From Tubulanus polymorphus (Eukaryota > Nemertea > Palaeonemertea > Tubulaniformes > Tubulanidae): DNA of 64,000 nucleotides. Shown here piece by piece: positions 36,973 through 49,120 of this stretch. Positions within the stretch are counted from its first letter, which is position 1. Each line of letters starts with the position of its first letter. A program made the position numbers and the translations under genes. The DNA lies in assembly GCF_964204645.1 (NCBI RefSeq), contig NC_134025.1:8809001-8873000 (forward strand), written 5' to 3'. The notes below the pieces were generated by a model. That model was not told the origin of the DNA and made no database searches. It saw nothing but the letters and a program-made list of their open reading frames with translations.

Positions 36973-37856
36973 GTAAATTTATAAATCGGCAACAACGATC
37001 ACCGACTGGCGGGTAATGTACGATTACTTCCTAATATGGCAACTCGGTGATTCCGATGATTGCCGAACGCCACATTTTATGACGGGAAAGCGAGTGGCGC
37101 GGCTCTATGGTGTGATGAAAGCGCGTTTTACTGCAAGTTACAATAAAATATTGTAGCAATCAGACAAAACTGGACCAGTTCCTCCACCTTGTTCACAGAA
37201 ACCCAAAGATTGCATCTATTCGGCATCATTGTAGTACAGGTGACTCCGCCCAATTAGTCGGATCTGAAGAAGTCGGATAACCATTCAACTCGGATGTTTT
37301 TTGAAATATAGTTTTTGTGACACTATGCGATACATGACATCCAACTCGGATATCGCTCAATTTGGACACATTTTTACGGTCCCAAAAGATCCGACTTGAG
37401 CGAAGTCTACGGTAGTGTCTATAAGACAGTAGAGTTAAAAAGACAGACAGAACTGGTGAAAACACGTGAAACACGCCGAAGCGTGGAATGATAAAATGGA
37501 AAACAAATAACCTAGAAGATGAACAAATCTGTTAGTGCCAGTGTAAAATGAATTTTGTAATGGTCAAGTAATAGCAGGTACATTTCAGTATATCTATAAA
37601 TTCTGAGCACATACGATACGTTTGCGGCGGAGTTATAATGTGGACAATAACAGGTGACCTCTTGCCATCGGCGAAAGATATTATCGAGTTTCGGACTCGT
37701 TGCGGTGACGTCTATGAATCCATTTAAGCTATTAGTTAACCAACCTAGCTTCTGGGTATGAGTATGTAATGCATTGACCATCATCTCCGCTTGCCACAAA
37801 CCCTTCATGGTCTATTACATTGCCCAAGAATTCTTGGGCGGACGGGTTGCCGCTGA

Positions 37857-38015
37857 GCCACCACTCGGCCAAATTCGGTTTTCGTATTGTGGTCGGAACT
37901 AATAACCGAATACGCTTGATTTTCGAACTATTTCCAGAATATAGTTCCGACTAACGGACATTCAGTTTCGTTTAGTTCGACTATAGTCGACTAACTCAGA
38001 TAACCGAAGGTGGCC
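37857..38015. mobile_element. Possible inverted-repeat miniature element
   Basis: GCCACC...TTCGGTT at the left pairs with AACCGAAGGTGGC at the right, and GTCGGAACTA pairs with TAGTTCCGAC inside. The pairing is imperfect. Confidence 0.35.
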
Positions 38016-39908
38016 CTGTTTATTAAGCCAATGAGTTTTCACCGGCAGATTTGCTGCGCATATGATTGGCTAGATATATAAACTGGTGGCCGCGTAGCGG
38101 CAACCTGTAGAAATCTTGGGCAATGTAATGTAGAGAAATGAAGGGTTTGCCGCCAGGGTTTGTATTGGCGTGAGCTTCGTTTGGAGGCAATCAACCCCTG
38201 GCAAGCGAAGATGATTGAGCATAAGCCTATATTGAGTCGTCTGAAAACGCTGGGATGCATTGTATCACATGCATAATTTATCTAAATAGTCGCGACATGG
38301 TAAAAAAACTCTAGTTGAAATCAGATATTTCTCGCAACAGTATTAAAAAAATTGGATTAGAAAGCATCCCAGGCAAGTCGTTGCTTCGATCCGCGTTGAC
38401 TAGACGTGTATTGTTTTCCCTTGAAACCGAAACCCACGCTTTTTGACTTACCAACTCCCATCGTTCTCACATAGAATGCTCGTCATTTAATATCATGTCC
38501 GGAATATCTATTCTATGATGCGATAAAAACCACGCGCAGGCAAATCTTTTTTTTCGGTAGATCGTTGGTTTCCAGGCCTGGGGGATGAAGGTTGATATTC
38601 CATTAGGAACAAAGTGCGATTTAAAATCTTCTGCATGCGCCTACGTCACCAAGTGATCCGCGCATCGACTGAGGTTTTTTTCTCTATATTAACTAACCAA
38701 CGGTTTTGATAGACATTGCGTATAACTTCAGTTTTCTTATCGGATCAGTTTTCACCGATATCACAGTTCTACCACAACAAAATCGAAGACCGATATAAAT
38801 TCAGTTAGTTACAATACGTCTTCCGACATGCTGAAAATTGCTCTATGCAGCGCTATATTCAATTTAAGATTTCGCTATCGTCTGAAATCCATTTCAAAGA
38901 CAAATTCATGCGGCAGCTTCCCGGGGACATGAATAATTTCCTTTTTAATCTTTCAGCTTGAGAATAGTAATGACATTAGACCGATATACAAAATGGTGAA
39001 AAATTATTTCGCATTCCATCGAATGAATACATTCTCAAAAAAAACAATAATTATGGACAATTTTAATCTTATCAGACGATTTGGAGGTTATACGAAAAAT
39101 AACAACGTAGAGTCCTTAACTTTCCAGGTATACTAAATCGGTTAAGGATATTTCATTTTGCTGTAAAATTTGACATTTCATATACAACATTTTGCTATTG
39201 CCTTTCGTGTCTGTGTTTTTCGAGTACGTCGGGAATCTGTAGCATGTGTGTGACGACATAAGAAGAAGAACCACGGGAAAATCACGTATCGTGCGGCTGC
39301 TGTACTGGTTCAATTTGACGGGTATTTACGAAGATAAAACAGCCACTCCTCGCATAATTTTAACCGATATTTGAAAATGATGAGACATTAATCAGGCACA
39401 TGCTGTTTTCCCAACATGTTTTAATCATGAACTCGCTAAATTTTATACCGCTATAAGAATATATACCATCGTATTAATTACGGGGATCTTTTTTTCTCTT
39501 TTAAAAGTTAATACAGTGGAAACGACTTTCGGGGGCGAGAAAATATTTTCATTACATCATGAAATTATCTTATTAATTGTCAGCTTTTCTAGGGCAAAAT
39601 TATCGGTCTGTAATGCCGGTATATACTGATAGATCGCGTTTAAACATTACAATTTCTTATTTGATGGGATTACAGGTTACTGGGAAAAGGTGCCCGGTGA
39701 AATGCTAATCTTCACGCAGATGGAACCACTTGGCTTGTTTACCTACCATCTTGATTTAATCTGAAAAAGGAAAGGATTGCAACTGATAATTGAATGTAAA
39801 GATCAAACGTACCGGGTATTGAACTTATGAAGTAAATAATCAACCAAAGAATGCTGCTTCAGCTGACAAAACTACTTTTAAAATTAGCTATCATTGCTTG
39901 TAATACCG

Positions 39909-40050
39909 AGTAGTACAGAACTCAGTTCTAGAGTTAGGTATGTGAGATTTTATGAGTTGACTGATGTTTTATTTAACTCATTGAAAATGAAATAATTCAA
40001 ACTAACTCAGAGTTAACTATTACTCATAACTCTGAAACTGGATTCAGGAC
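39909..40050. mobile_element. CCAGTTCCACAG-family miniature inverted-repeat element, diverged copy 3 (reverse)
   Basis: CATTGAAAATGAAATAATTC and AACTAACTCAGAGTTAAC match the family in reverse orientation. The ends have decayed (CTGAAACTGGATTC). Confidence 0.4.
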
Positions 40051-40274
40051 TTCAGAAATCTATTTATAATTGAATGAGGCGGCTTGTTTTTCTACGAAAT
40101 TTTGCTTAAATTTTGGAGTACGGTATGGCTCTACTGCAGTGGTGTCGTATCGGTGATCTTATGGGGTCACTGTAAAACTAAATGAGTAACCTACTGTAAG
40201 TGCAATTACTAATTTAATTTTGTGAGGGTTGGATTAACGTTCTATAATCCAATGATATACCTGATGGAGACCTT

Positions 40275-40733
40275 TCAGTTATTTTTAGATGTAATCTTCT
40301 TTTTCTCCGTTGATTTCTGTTGACGAGGTTTCTGTTCTGATTCTTCGCGTTTTTTCTTTTCCTTCAAAAGCAGCTCTTTGCTCTGTTGCTGGAGAAGTTT
40401 CTTCGTCTTACGTAGCTCTTTATCGAACGTGCTCATAAAATTACACTGGATGTCATCTTTTTCAAGCGCCGTCGCCAATAGACGCCGTCGAACTCGTGGC
40501 TCAACCTTCATGGGCAGAATTGGCGAAGCGTGAGGCGTCAGGTAGTGCGGCAGATTGTACGATAACTTTGTTCGCTCGAATGCCCGATCCAGCATTACTT
40601 TCGAAGGATTCTCTTCGATATCCCGGAGATTCCCATCATCGAAGAGCTGATGAATATCTTTGATCGAATACAAATTTAATAGGGGTATGTTGTCGATATC
40701 GTCGTGAATAACAGCACTATCGAGAACCGACAT
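40275..40733 (-). CDS. Uncharacterised single-exon lysine-rich protein, 152 residues
   Basis: I do not recognise this protein. The frame runs from an ATG at 40733 to TGA at 40275, with an in-frame TGA shortly upstream and no earlier ATG, so it looks complete in one exon. The N-terminal half is mixed and partly acidic (DDIDNIPLLNLYSIKDIHQLF), and a central stretch has SYNLPHYLTPHASPILP. The last third is strongly basic and predicted coiled coil (KELRKTKKLLQQQSKELL, then lysine- and glutamate-rich to the end). ATTAAA on this strand at 40218-40213, 57 bases after the stop, could serve as a polyadenylation signal. It stands alone about 2.5 kb from HHAT. It could be a small ciliary or RNA-binding protein, but nothing in the sequence decides this. 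Confidence 0.55.
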   Translation of the reverse strand: MSVLDSAVIHDDIDNIPLLNLYSIKDIHQLFDDGNLRDIEENPSKVMLDRAFERTKLSYNLPHYLTPHASPILPMKVEPRVRRRLLATALEKDDIQCNFMSTFDKELRKTKKLLQQQSKELLLKEKKKREESEQKPRQQKSTEKKKITSKNN

Positions 40734-41217
40734 CGCAAATATCGCATCGTTGCGTTCGATTTGACAGAATTGCCATGGATATATATTAACTGCATCATTT
40801 GTTACACTAATTATTCAATTTCCAATTACGACAGCGAGAGAAAAATGAGAACCATAAGTTTCATTTTTCAACCGAGTCCTAGATTACGCATAATTTTGTT
40901 TTATTGGTCTATGTATACTCTTTTGCTTCTTCTAACTCGTCTAGGCTTCCGTAGGTTGATAAAGTAAACTGAAGATCAGTTCCATCGATAATCCTCGCGT
41001 CGATGCTGGAAATATATACCTCGAACGACATTTCTGGCGTGGATCACTAATCTTCAACCTTCCGCCTCAGTGACTTGAACAGGGTCTCGGTGAAGGAAAC
41101 AATTTTTCAAAAGGTCGTACCTATCCATTGGATCACTTGTTAGTTGGTCGATAGGCCACGGGTAAAGACATTCTTGTTTTATAAAACATGGAAACGCACC
41201 TGCAAATCAATGGCGGA

Positions 41218-41254
41218 TTTAGGGGGAGCACCGGAGCATGCGCTCCTCCCTAAA
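41218..41254. repeat. Short hairpin, likely end of a decayed transposon
   Basis: TTTAGGGGGAGC and GCTCCTCCCTAAA form a 37-base hairpin following TGGCGGA, similar to hAT-type ends. The other end was not found. Confidence 0.3.
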
Positions 41255-42070
41255 ATTGTCAGGAAAAAATTCCCGACCATGCCTTTTAAGCGAATTGTGT
41301 CTTGAAATGATTTTTCATCTTTTGAAAAGCGAGAGTTCTCACGTACGATTCAATGCTCAATACTACTCGAGTGATGGACACACAAAATTCTAGAGAGAAT
41401 GCTTATACATTTTAGCTGTATTTTCCCTATTGGTGCAAATTTGAATACTGTATGTTGTTTCAAATACAAATCCGGTTCTATTTCAGATTTAAAAATTGAT
41501 CTATGTTGTTTTTTGCCTTTTTTTAATTACTAGGAGCACGTCGGATCCAACGCCTAAAAGTCTGCAAAAAATCATCAATTTTAAAAAAATTCTTTTTTAG
41601 TCCTTCGTGTTTTCATCACAATTTTTCAACAATTTATGCCCGTCGTGATTTTTAATCTAGCAGCTCGTAAAATTTATGTTCGATCCTTTTTTTCAATTTC
41701 GTGATTTGCAAAAACGTTAGTTCTCCCTCAGCATTTGAATCAAATCAATCACAATTTCCACTCGCCCCGCATTTTTTAAATCTTTTTCTGCAGTCCATTC
41801 GAGATTTTATGTGAAAATACTCAATTTAAAAAAACCATTTTCATTTTTTTTTCTTTAGCGATTTTTGCGGAGTAATCACCGACATGGACATCAACCAGTA
41901 CAAATCCAAGAGAAATGGCGAGTTAACGCTATCAGTTTAAGATATAAAACAATTTCAGGAATAACAATTTTATTTTTGTTTAAAGTCACTGAACCAATCA
42001 GAAATATCGGAGGCTATACAGTGTTTAAATATCATGATACATCACACAAAAAATTAATGCGCTATCAGAA

Positions 42071-42365
42071 AACATGTAGGCAAGTGTTATTTGCCGACAA
42101 CGCCGACAATGGGAAACAGTCTCGTTTTACTTGCCGATATTGGGAAAGATATATCAAATGTAGTTACTTGCCGACATCGGGGAAGAGATCAAGTGGCTTG
42201 AGAGAGCGCTAGGTCCCCTGACTGGACCGTGGAATAGTAAGCTATCACTTGGATATTGTGTTAACAAAAAAAAGAAGTAACAATTTCTCATTCGTCATGT
42301 CGGCAAGTGAATTCATACCGACACTTCTCATTGTTGGCGATGTCGGCATGTAGCCAACATGTCCC
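42071..42365. mobile_element. Palindromic element with TTGCCGACA repeats
   Basis: AACATGTAGGCAAGTG at the left is mirrored by CATGTAGCCAACATGT at the right. TTGCCGACA-like motifs occur three times in the left half and as TGTCGGCAA/TGTCGGCAT in the right half. Confidence 0.45.
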
Positions 42366-42659
42366 AGAAGCCGAAACACTACTTCCGTTTCTAGACATTG
42401 AAGGAACAACAGTTCCGTACTGTAGGCCTACTTGACCCTGAGTACATCGTAAAAATCATCAATGATTAAGGTTACCTGACTGAAATACATAGTTTTATAA
42501 ACATATATGATATATATATATATATATATGCAGTAATATGGATCCTGCTTATTTTTCAAATATTGAAGTCGGTGGGATAGCATAGCGCGCGGACACCATA
42601 AAATAATTATTGAATTTTAATGTTGAAAAAAAATGATTCACTTCAAGATACGCCCTTTG

Positions 42660-42885
42660 CAAGCGCGGATTCAAGGGGAATCACCCCCCCCCCTCCTTAA
42701 ATTTCTGAGCTGCCCCCAAAAACGGTGACGGAATTTTTTTGCCAATTCTCTAGAATTGGTCCAAAAATTCCACTATTACCTGAGGGAGGATCCCCAGAAC
42801 CTTTTTCTTGGCTTTGCACCTTCGGCGCTCGAAAATTTGCCCTATATATCGTGGTCCCCTCAAAATTATCCTAGATCTGCCCTTG
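42660..42885. mobile_element. hAT-like miniature element
   Basis: The ends CAAGCGCGGATTCAAGGGG and (reverse) CAAGGGCAGATCTAGGAT resemble the CAGGGGCGGATC-type ends of hAT miniature elements in many marine animals. It includes a 12-C run. No 8-base target duplication is visible. Confidence 0.4.
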
Positions 42886-43253
42886 CGTAGGTTGTAGAAT
42901 TTTTCATTTTTCACAAATAATGTACACGTCGCGTGTACTAGGACTCTCAAACCACTTACGAACCTCACAGTGTTTGACGATAGAGCGCGTATGCGTCAAT
43001 CAAGCCACGAGTTATGTGCGAAAATAGATGCTCGGACATGAAATAAATGTAGTTACATACATTTATGTTTAAAAACATAATACTAAAACATGCTATCATT
43101 GCATTCAAATTTGCAGATGTGAGATTCATAATTCAACTTATCGGAATTAACTTTCAACATTTATCGTACATTCACAATGTACCCTATGCGCAACGCTGTA
43201 GTGGAGCTTACGATGTAACACACCAGCTAAAGCAGAAACATTTTGAATTCATT

Positions 43254-45965
43254 TTAAAGCTGTTTGTCTTTTGATTTTTCGGAAAGTTCGATTGTCACGC
43301 ATATCTGTATCAACGAGTACATAGCAATACCAGCAATAATGAGCGATACGGGAGCACCTGCAACAATTCAAAAAGAAATAAATCACGACGAAGCCGCGAC
43401 AAAACGTAACTCCATTACATGTACCAGATTCAGATACCTGTAAACTTCTATCATTTTCACAATATTACGTTACGGTTTTAACTTCTCGGTATGATATGTA
43501 TGCACCTACCTTCGGACAAAAGTCGATCAGAGATCAAGAAAAAAACTTTGCTTCCACTCAAATATGAGAATATTGCTAACACGGACATAGCAAGTAAGGG
43601 TATATACATTAGGCTGGCGACTCTTCTTAGCATTTGTTCTGACATTCGTTTCTGCAATGATGATATTAAGAGTTTACGATTTAACTAGTGAAATTACCAA
43701 ATCATATAAGCACAAAATAGTGGAACCTCGTTACGACGAACTTCACGGACCAGAAAATATGTTCGTTATAACCGATAGTTTGTTGTATCCAGTATGAAAA
43801 TAATTAGATTTTCTTACATGGGACGAAATTCTATTCTTATATGCGACGAATCGTTGTATAACGAGGTTGCACTGTATTTAGAATTAATTGGATATAGGTT
43901 GGCAGTTTAAACTTTACCTTCATACTTTCTACAAACATTGTACGTGATAAAGCTGACATTGTGAACTCAATTGACAGAACAATAAAATTCATTGCTGTCC
44001 AAATGAAAATGTGCTCTTGAATTCCATGAAATATGAATATAAAGCTGAAGTTTAATAATGTACCAAAGTATCTTCTCAGTAAACCGTGGCGAGATCCACC
44101 ACATGGAATATAGATGTGTCTGCAAAATATGCACAAAAATGGGGCTAAAAGTTACCAGGTAACAAAAATTCAACATGCAATGGTAATCATTGATTCAAAG
44201 CAAGCCCTTACCTCTTAAGAAATTCATAAAGCCCTCTATCAAAGTATCTGGAAATTTCAAGAATGAAATATGTCATAAACCTTTGATAAAAATAAGGTGG
44301 ATTTTGGTTCATGTACACTTACTTCCACATGTCTGAATACTTGTAAACTCTTGAAATACATATTGGTCCCGTATATGTATCAATATCATCTATTTTTGCA
44401 AGCAAATGCACAAGACCATACATAACTACATAGATCAACATAAAAAACTGTCCTTGACTATATGCTATTCCAGATAAAGTCCAAAGAGACATCGTCCTTA
44501 GTCTTTCTTCAGAGAAATGTATTGCACTGAAGTACATGAAGTGTAGCAGAACTTCAATGAATAGATACCAAAATATGAGACGCCCAGCTAGCTTCAAAAC
44601 ATTGACCACTTTTAATTTAGTCCATTTTCTAGGTGGCTTTGAAACCTGAAATTAGAGTAAAGGTATATAACAATGATATTGCAGAACAGTTGATAGGGCA
44701 GAAAAGTTCATTATTAATGAGTTCATACAAAACCTCATCATAAAATCTGTCATAGGTCAATAGTGGGCCACTATTCATCATTGGTAAATACAAAGTGTAT
44801 GTTAGCAAGGCTATGAAGTTATATTTTTCATTTGAAACTTTGATATTTTCTTTTCCTTTGTCCGTTTTAGCCTTCTCTTCAAGCATACTTGTTGTGTGAC
44901 GATCTAATCCAAAACTAATGCATTTTAGATTCGTCATTGTGTAAACTGACACCAGCCATTGGAATTTTGTGTCTTGGGTAATCAAATCACCACAAAATTT
45001 TCTCTGTAAAACGAACCACAAAGCAAACCATATACATATGACATTTTCAAAGTGGATAAACCAGACTTCAAATATCCAGTTAATTACTTACCAAAATATC
45101 TGATGTCTGACCAATATTCAGAATCGAAAGGAATCCTAGGTTCACCAGCCAGATTATTGTGCGCATGTGAGTCATTGAAGCAACGTTGGATATGATACAA
45201 TGCAGCAGTATTAATCCAGCTAACTTTGTTCCAAGCACTGTTGTCAGTACAAAAAGCCCGAAGAATATATAAAACCACTGCTGAAACTATACAGAAAATA
45301 ATTTCAATAATATAGGCAGATACAAGCTGTAATTCCAAAAATAAATAGTTGAATTGTCAAAATATAAGTTTAGTTTGCAATTTTAAACTATTCGACTATC
45401 TGGTGTTACTGGCCTACATATAGGCTATATTATATTCCTCACCATAGGGCATTTCCAGCGAATTATGGTAGAAATAATCACATGACATGTATAATATTGC
45501 CAGGTCTGTTTAATCCACTCATGCCATGCACTCCATTCGAAACAAGAAATGTCCTAAAAAACAAATAAGGCAAGCCAACAATTTAACCTTATCCTAATGA
45601 TTTATGCCTAGCCCAAAAAAATTAACTACATATTCTTAAGCGTTATCATATCTCATACGATAGAACAAGGGAATTTATTACCTGCTTTCGTCCAATTAGT
45701 GACCACCCATCTCGGAAGTCATAGGGATTGAGATTTTGAAAATCTGTGAAAGGAAAGAGAATAATGATTTCCTTTTCAATTACGTTCAATCAAAATTGAT
45801 AAAAATCATCGATTTGAAGACCACATATCAAAGCTTTGAATTGAACAGTATTAATGACTTACTTAATGAATATATCAGAACAGTATAAAACGCATAACCA
45901 CTACATGAAACCCATATCACTGAGTACAGCAGTAACTCAACACGTGGCAATGCTTTACTGTTCAT
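43254..45965 (-). CDS. HHAT: Hedgehog acyltransferase (protein-cysteine N-palmitoyltransferase), 10 coding exons
   Basis: HHAT is a multipass ER-membrane MBOAT enzyme that attaches palmitate to the N-terminal cysteine of Hedgehog ligands. Coding exons, in transcript order: 45965-45863, 45743-45682, 45553-45443, 45280-45092, 45003-44734, 44645-44323, 44247-44212, 44119-43918, 43651-43510, 43357-43254. All phases join, giving 513 residues (human about 493). Family landmarks seen are an FEWS...W.EW segment near residue 60, the YFDRGL motif with Asp356, IYIPCGGSRHG at 367-377, and FIFHG with His396. The Asp-His spacing of 40 equals the human catalytic pair (Asp339/His379, from memory), so this looks like active HHAT and not the catalytically altered HHATL. 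The fifth exon uses a weak donor (GAG|gttttg). An acceptor at 45995, 29 bases before the ATG, implies an upstream untranslated exon. The eighth intron carries a pogo-like miniature element. GSTZ1 lies head-to-head upstream. Confidence 0.95.
43720..43874. mobile_element. Pogo-like miniature element inside a HHAT intron
   Basis: The ends GTGGAACCTCGTTACGACGAA and (reverse) CAGTGCAACCTCGTTATAC resemble pogo/Tigger terminal repeats and are flanked by TA. It sits within the intron between the eighth and ninth HHAT coding exons. Confidence 0.6.
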
Positions 45966-46341
45966 TTTACATTCGTAGAAAGTTAGAAGACAACCTATAA
46001 AACACACAAAGCAAACAGTTTATATTTTGAAAATTTGGAAGAAGGTTCTTTTTCAAACAGAGGAGGCCTTTTAAAGCCCACTGACTGTAATAATTTTCGA
46101 AGTTTACCTCTTCAATTCAATCTTGATGTTTCGAATACATTTTCAGCATTATGCAGTCATTTTAACGCACTGAACTCCATCAAACCATTAAGCTAGGCCC
46201 CTAAAACCCAAATGTCAAAAATTGAAAATATCAACTCGGTCTACGTCCTTGGAAGTCACATTTCCACCGAATCTCGGTTGTCCCTATTTCTCGGGCAACG
46301 GCCTGCATTGTTATCCCTAATCTCAGGGTAAAATCTTAAAG
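45966..46341. promoter_or_regulatory. Shared promoter region of HHAT and GSTZ1
   Basis: About 376 bases separate the start codons of two divergently transcribed genes. The HHAT side contains an acceptor at 45995 (gtgttttatag), so its first exon and transcription start lie between there and GSTZ1. No TATA box stands out. Confidence 0.6.
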
Positions 46342-47952
46342 ATGGCACGGGTAAGAATTGCTTTTCAGCGTTTTTATTAGCTCGCGGTCGGTGACATTGA
46401 TTGTACATTCATTTATTGTAAGAACTTTTATTTTTAGCCAGTCCTTCATTCTTACTACAGAAGTTCGTGTTCATGGAGAGTTCGAATCGGTAAATACCAT
46501 AAAGTGTAACACTTCGTTTGATTGAAATTCAAATATATTTTTATTCATCCATTTTGTCGGCGGGATCGTACCGAAACCTTGAATATTAAGACATTTGTAT
46601 ACATAAATACGAATCATCTCTTTTGTACTTAAAGCATTGGCACTCAAAGGTATTGAATATGAAACAAACCCAGTTCATCTATTAAAGGATGGAGGACAAC
46701 AGGTAATTGATATACCACAGGGGCTCAGTATTTTACTATTAGTACCTGGATAGTATTGGATGATCCAAGCTACTATTAATCCCCAAACTTCAAATACGAA
46801 CGCCTGTGGATTAAATCAACAAAATATCCGATTAAACTAAACCACAATCTGGTGACTGGATAAAATAGATACTGGTGGGCCTTTTTGTGTAATATATATT
46901 ATCTCCTTCTTTCAGTTTTCAGAGACTTTTTCTAAACTAAATCCAATGCACCAGTTACCTGCACTGGAGATTGATGGCCATGTTTTGACCCAATCGGTAA
47001 TTTGAATTATCACACTTGCGTTTTAGACTACTAGCTGTATTATAGAACTATTACCCGGTATCTTTTTATCATTCAGACATCTATCATCGAGTATTTAGAG
47101 GAAACGCACCCCGATAATAATGTTTTACCAAAATGCCCGATTCAAAGAGCAAAGGTTTGTTTACAACTTTTAAATTGAGTTCTTGAATTAAACGTTTTCA
47201 TATCAGTTCAGTTGTACAATTGACAAGTGGTTTTTCAACTAAAGGTGGTTAATTCTCTTGTAGGCGCGTTCTTTAGCTGATACAATTACATCTGGAATTC
47301 AGCCTCTTCAGAATCTGTCTGTCCTGAAATATGTTGGTGATGAAAGAAAGATGGAATGGGGAAACCACTGGATAACTAGGGGTTTTATAGGTACGAATTT
47401 ATTGAAATATGAATGAATCTTTTTCATCATGCTAGATTTTGCTGAACCCACAATTCACTATCTAGTAGGTCTAATTCATGATTTGATTTTTTGCTAAAGC
47501 TCTTGAAAAAATGCTTGAAGGAACTGCTGGAAAATATTGTGTTGGAGATGCGATTTCAATTGCCGATTTATGTCTCGTACCTCAGGTTTACAACGCTCAG
47601 AGGTATGTATTACAAGAGATAACAGTTTCCATTTCCCTTCTGGATGCGGATCTAGAAATGACACTAAAATCATCAGCTGGCAAATATAGTTTAGACATTA
47701 GTGAATATGCTTCACGTATTTATGATTAAAACTACCCTGGTGCATTGTAGCTTCAAACTGAACAGCATTTGATCGATAAGAAACAATTAAGTGAATGAAT
47801 CTCTGTCTAAAATCAAATCTATCTGCAGGTTTAAAGTTGACATGACACAGTTTCCAACCATTAATCGAATACATGACGAGTTGGTTCAACTAGATGCATT
47901 CATCGCTGCTCATCCATCTCGTCAGCCAGATTGTCCAGAGGACCAAAGATAA
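46342..47952 (+). CDS. GSTZ1: Maleylacetoacetate isomerase / glutathione S-transferase zeta, 8 exons
   Basis: This is a cytosolic or mitochondrial enzyme of tyrosine and phenylalanine breakdown. It isomerises maleylacetoacetate to fumarylacetoacetate using glutathione. Exons: 46342-46350, 46438-46489, 46635-46702, 46916-46996, 47077-47154, 47264-47390, 47500-47602, 47829-47952. The sum is 642 bases, 213 residues plus stop, the usual family length. The zeta-class active-site segment SSCSWRVR is at residues 12-19. [13 protein letters not shown] and [12 protein letters not shown] form the glutathione-binding half. [16 protein letters not shown] and FPTINRI belong to the helical C-terminal domain. 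The first coding exon is only nine bases (Met-Ala-Arg). An AATAAA lies at 48364-48369, so the 3' UTR probably runs through the miniature inverted-repeat element at 48196-48305. HHAT is divergent, about 0.4 kb away. Confidence 0.96.
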
Positions 47953-48195
47953 AACCAGAATATGTTCCCTCATCTCCATCAGGGAAAATCTCACAAAATG
48001 TGCTTCTTCACAAGATCTGTGGTCCTAAGGTTAAATTCTTGTTTTTCTGCTTTTTGCTGAAGCTTATTTAATATCAACAGCTAGAAGCGTAATAATGTGG
48101 GAAAACTGTTATCAATCATGAAATTGTTTATGAGTGTCCTTAGTCAGTTGTTGAAATTAGACACTCATTGAAACATATTTATTGCAAGTTTGATT

Positions 48196-48305
48196 CCTGG
48201 ATCCAGTTCCACAGTCGTGAGTTAACTTAATTAAAGTTAGTTCATTTTCAATCAATGAGAAAACTAGGAGTCAAATCTTTACTCAGAACTGTGGAACTGG
48301 GTCCT
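48196..48305. mobile_element. CCAGTTCCACAG-family miniature inverted-repeat element, copy 4
   Basis: It runs from GGATCCAGTTCCACAG to CAGAACTGTGGAACTGGGTC, the best-kept pair of ends in the family. It lies between the GSTZ1 stop codon and the first AATAAA, so it is probably part of that 3' UTR. Confidence 0.65.
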
Positions 48306-48999
48306 ACTGAACGGTTTGTGCATTTCCGGTGTGTAGTTTATGACATGTTTTATTAGTCTGGGAAATAAAGGTCAGTCATTCCAAGTAAATTTATTTCTAA
48401 ATTGTTATTTGGGACGAGTGTTGAGGAGGATATTGCAATAAAGGCCAACTGAAGCGCGCATCACGCAGACACGTAACTTCAAGTGGGGCAAAAATCTAAG
48501 GGCCACAAAATGCGTTCATCATTAAGAGATGTGCCTGGACAGATGATCGTTAAGGTAAACAAGAAAATTAATTTTAGAAAATTATTTGACGCCTGCGAAA
48601 AAAATGTATAATTTCTGGGCTGGAATTGCAAATTTGAAATCGACGTTTTAAAAAATTTGGGGAATAATGAGATTTGGCGATTGGGTAGATGATACAGCGG
48701 GTCTTCGACTCTAGTAGTGGTTTAAATTTTTTTATTGAAAATTCTCAATAATTGATCGCGAACTTGCGACCGACTTCATTTACTTATGCCTCTAAGCTGG
48801 TCTGCAACTTCATTGCCTCCATGGTTGAAGAACGAGCTCTTCTGATGTCTGCTTCATCATGACTTCGAGCATATCGTGTGGCCTAGCCAGCCGGCCCGGG
48901 CCACGGGTTTGGCTGTCACTCGATATCCTAGAGTCTTGAGTCTGGGTGGGTTGAAGTAGACATTGTCATTTAAAATAACATGCTTATGTTGTTCTGTAT

Positions 49000-49120
49000 G
49001 AATTACCCGTGTGTCATGTATGTTGTATTAATTTATTTTAAAATTTGTATTTATTGAATTTGGGAATTTTATCCCGAAATTTCAATGTAATAAGGATCAA
49101 TAAAGAATTGAATTGAGTTG
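49000..49120 (+). mobile_element. Likely 3' end of a non-LTR retroposon
   Basis: An AT-rich stretch ends in CAATAAAGAATTGAATTGAG, a signal plus short GAATT repeats typical of LINE or SINE tails in invertebrates. The upstream part (48780-49000) may belong to the same insertion but was not identified. Confidence 0.3.

Larger units (their letters stand above)
36973..40274. other. No supported gene
   Basis: Contains one possible inverted-repeat element (37857) and a family element copy (39909). The rest is unique sequence. Confidence 0.5.
40734..43253. other. Transposon-rich spacer
   Basis: Three short palindromic or hAT-like remnants and a small (AT)n tract (42507-42529) lie between the unknown gene and HHAT. 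Confidence 0.5.
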
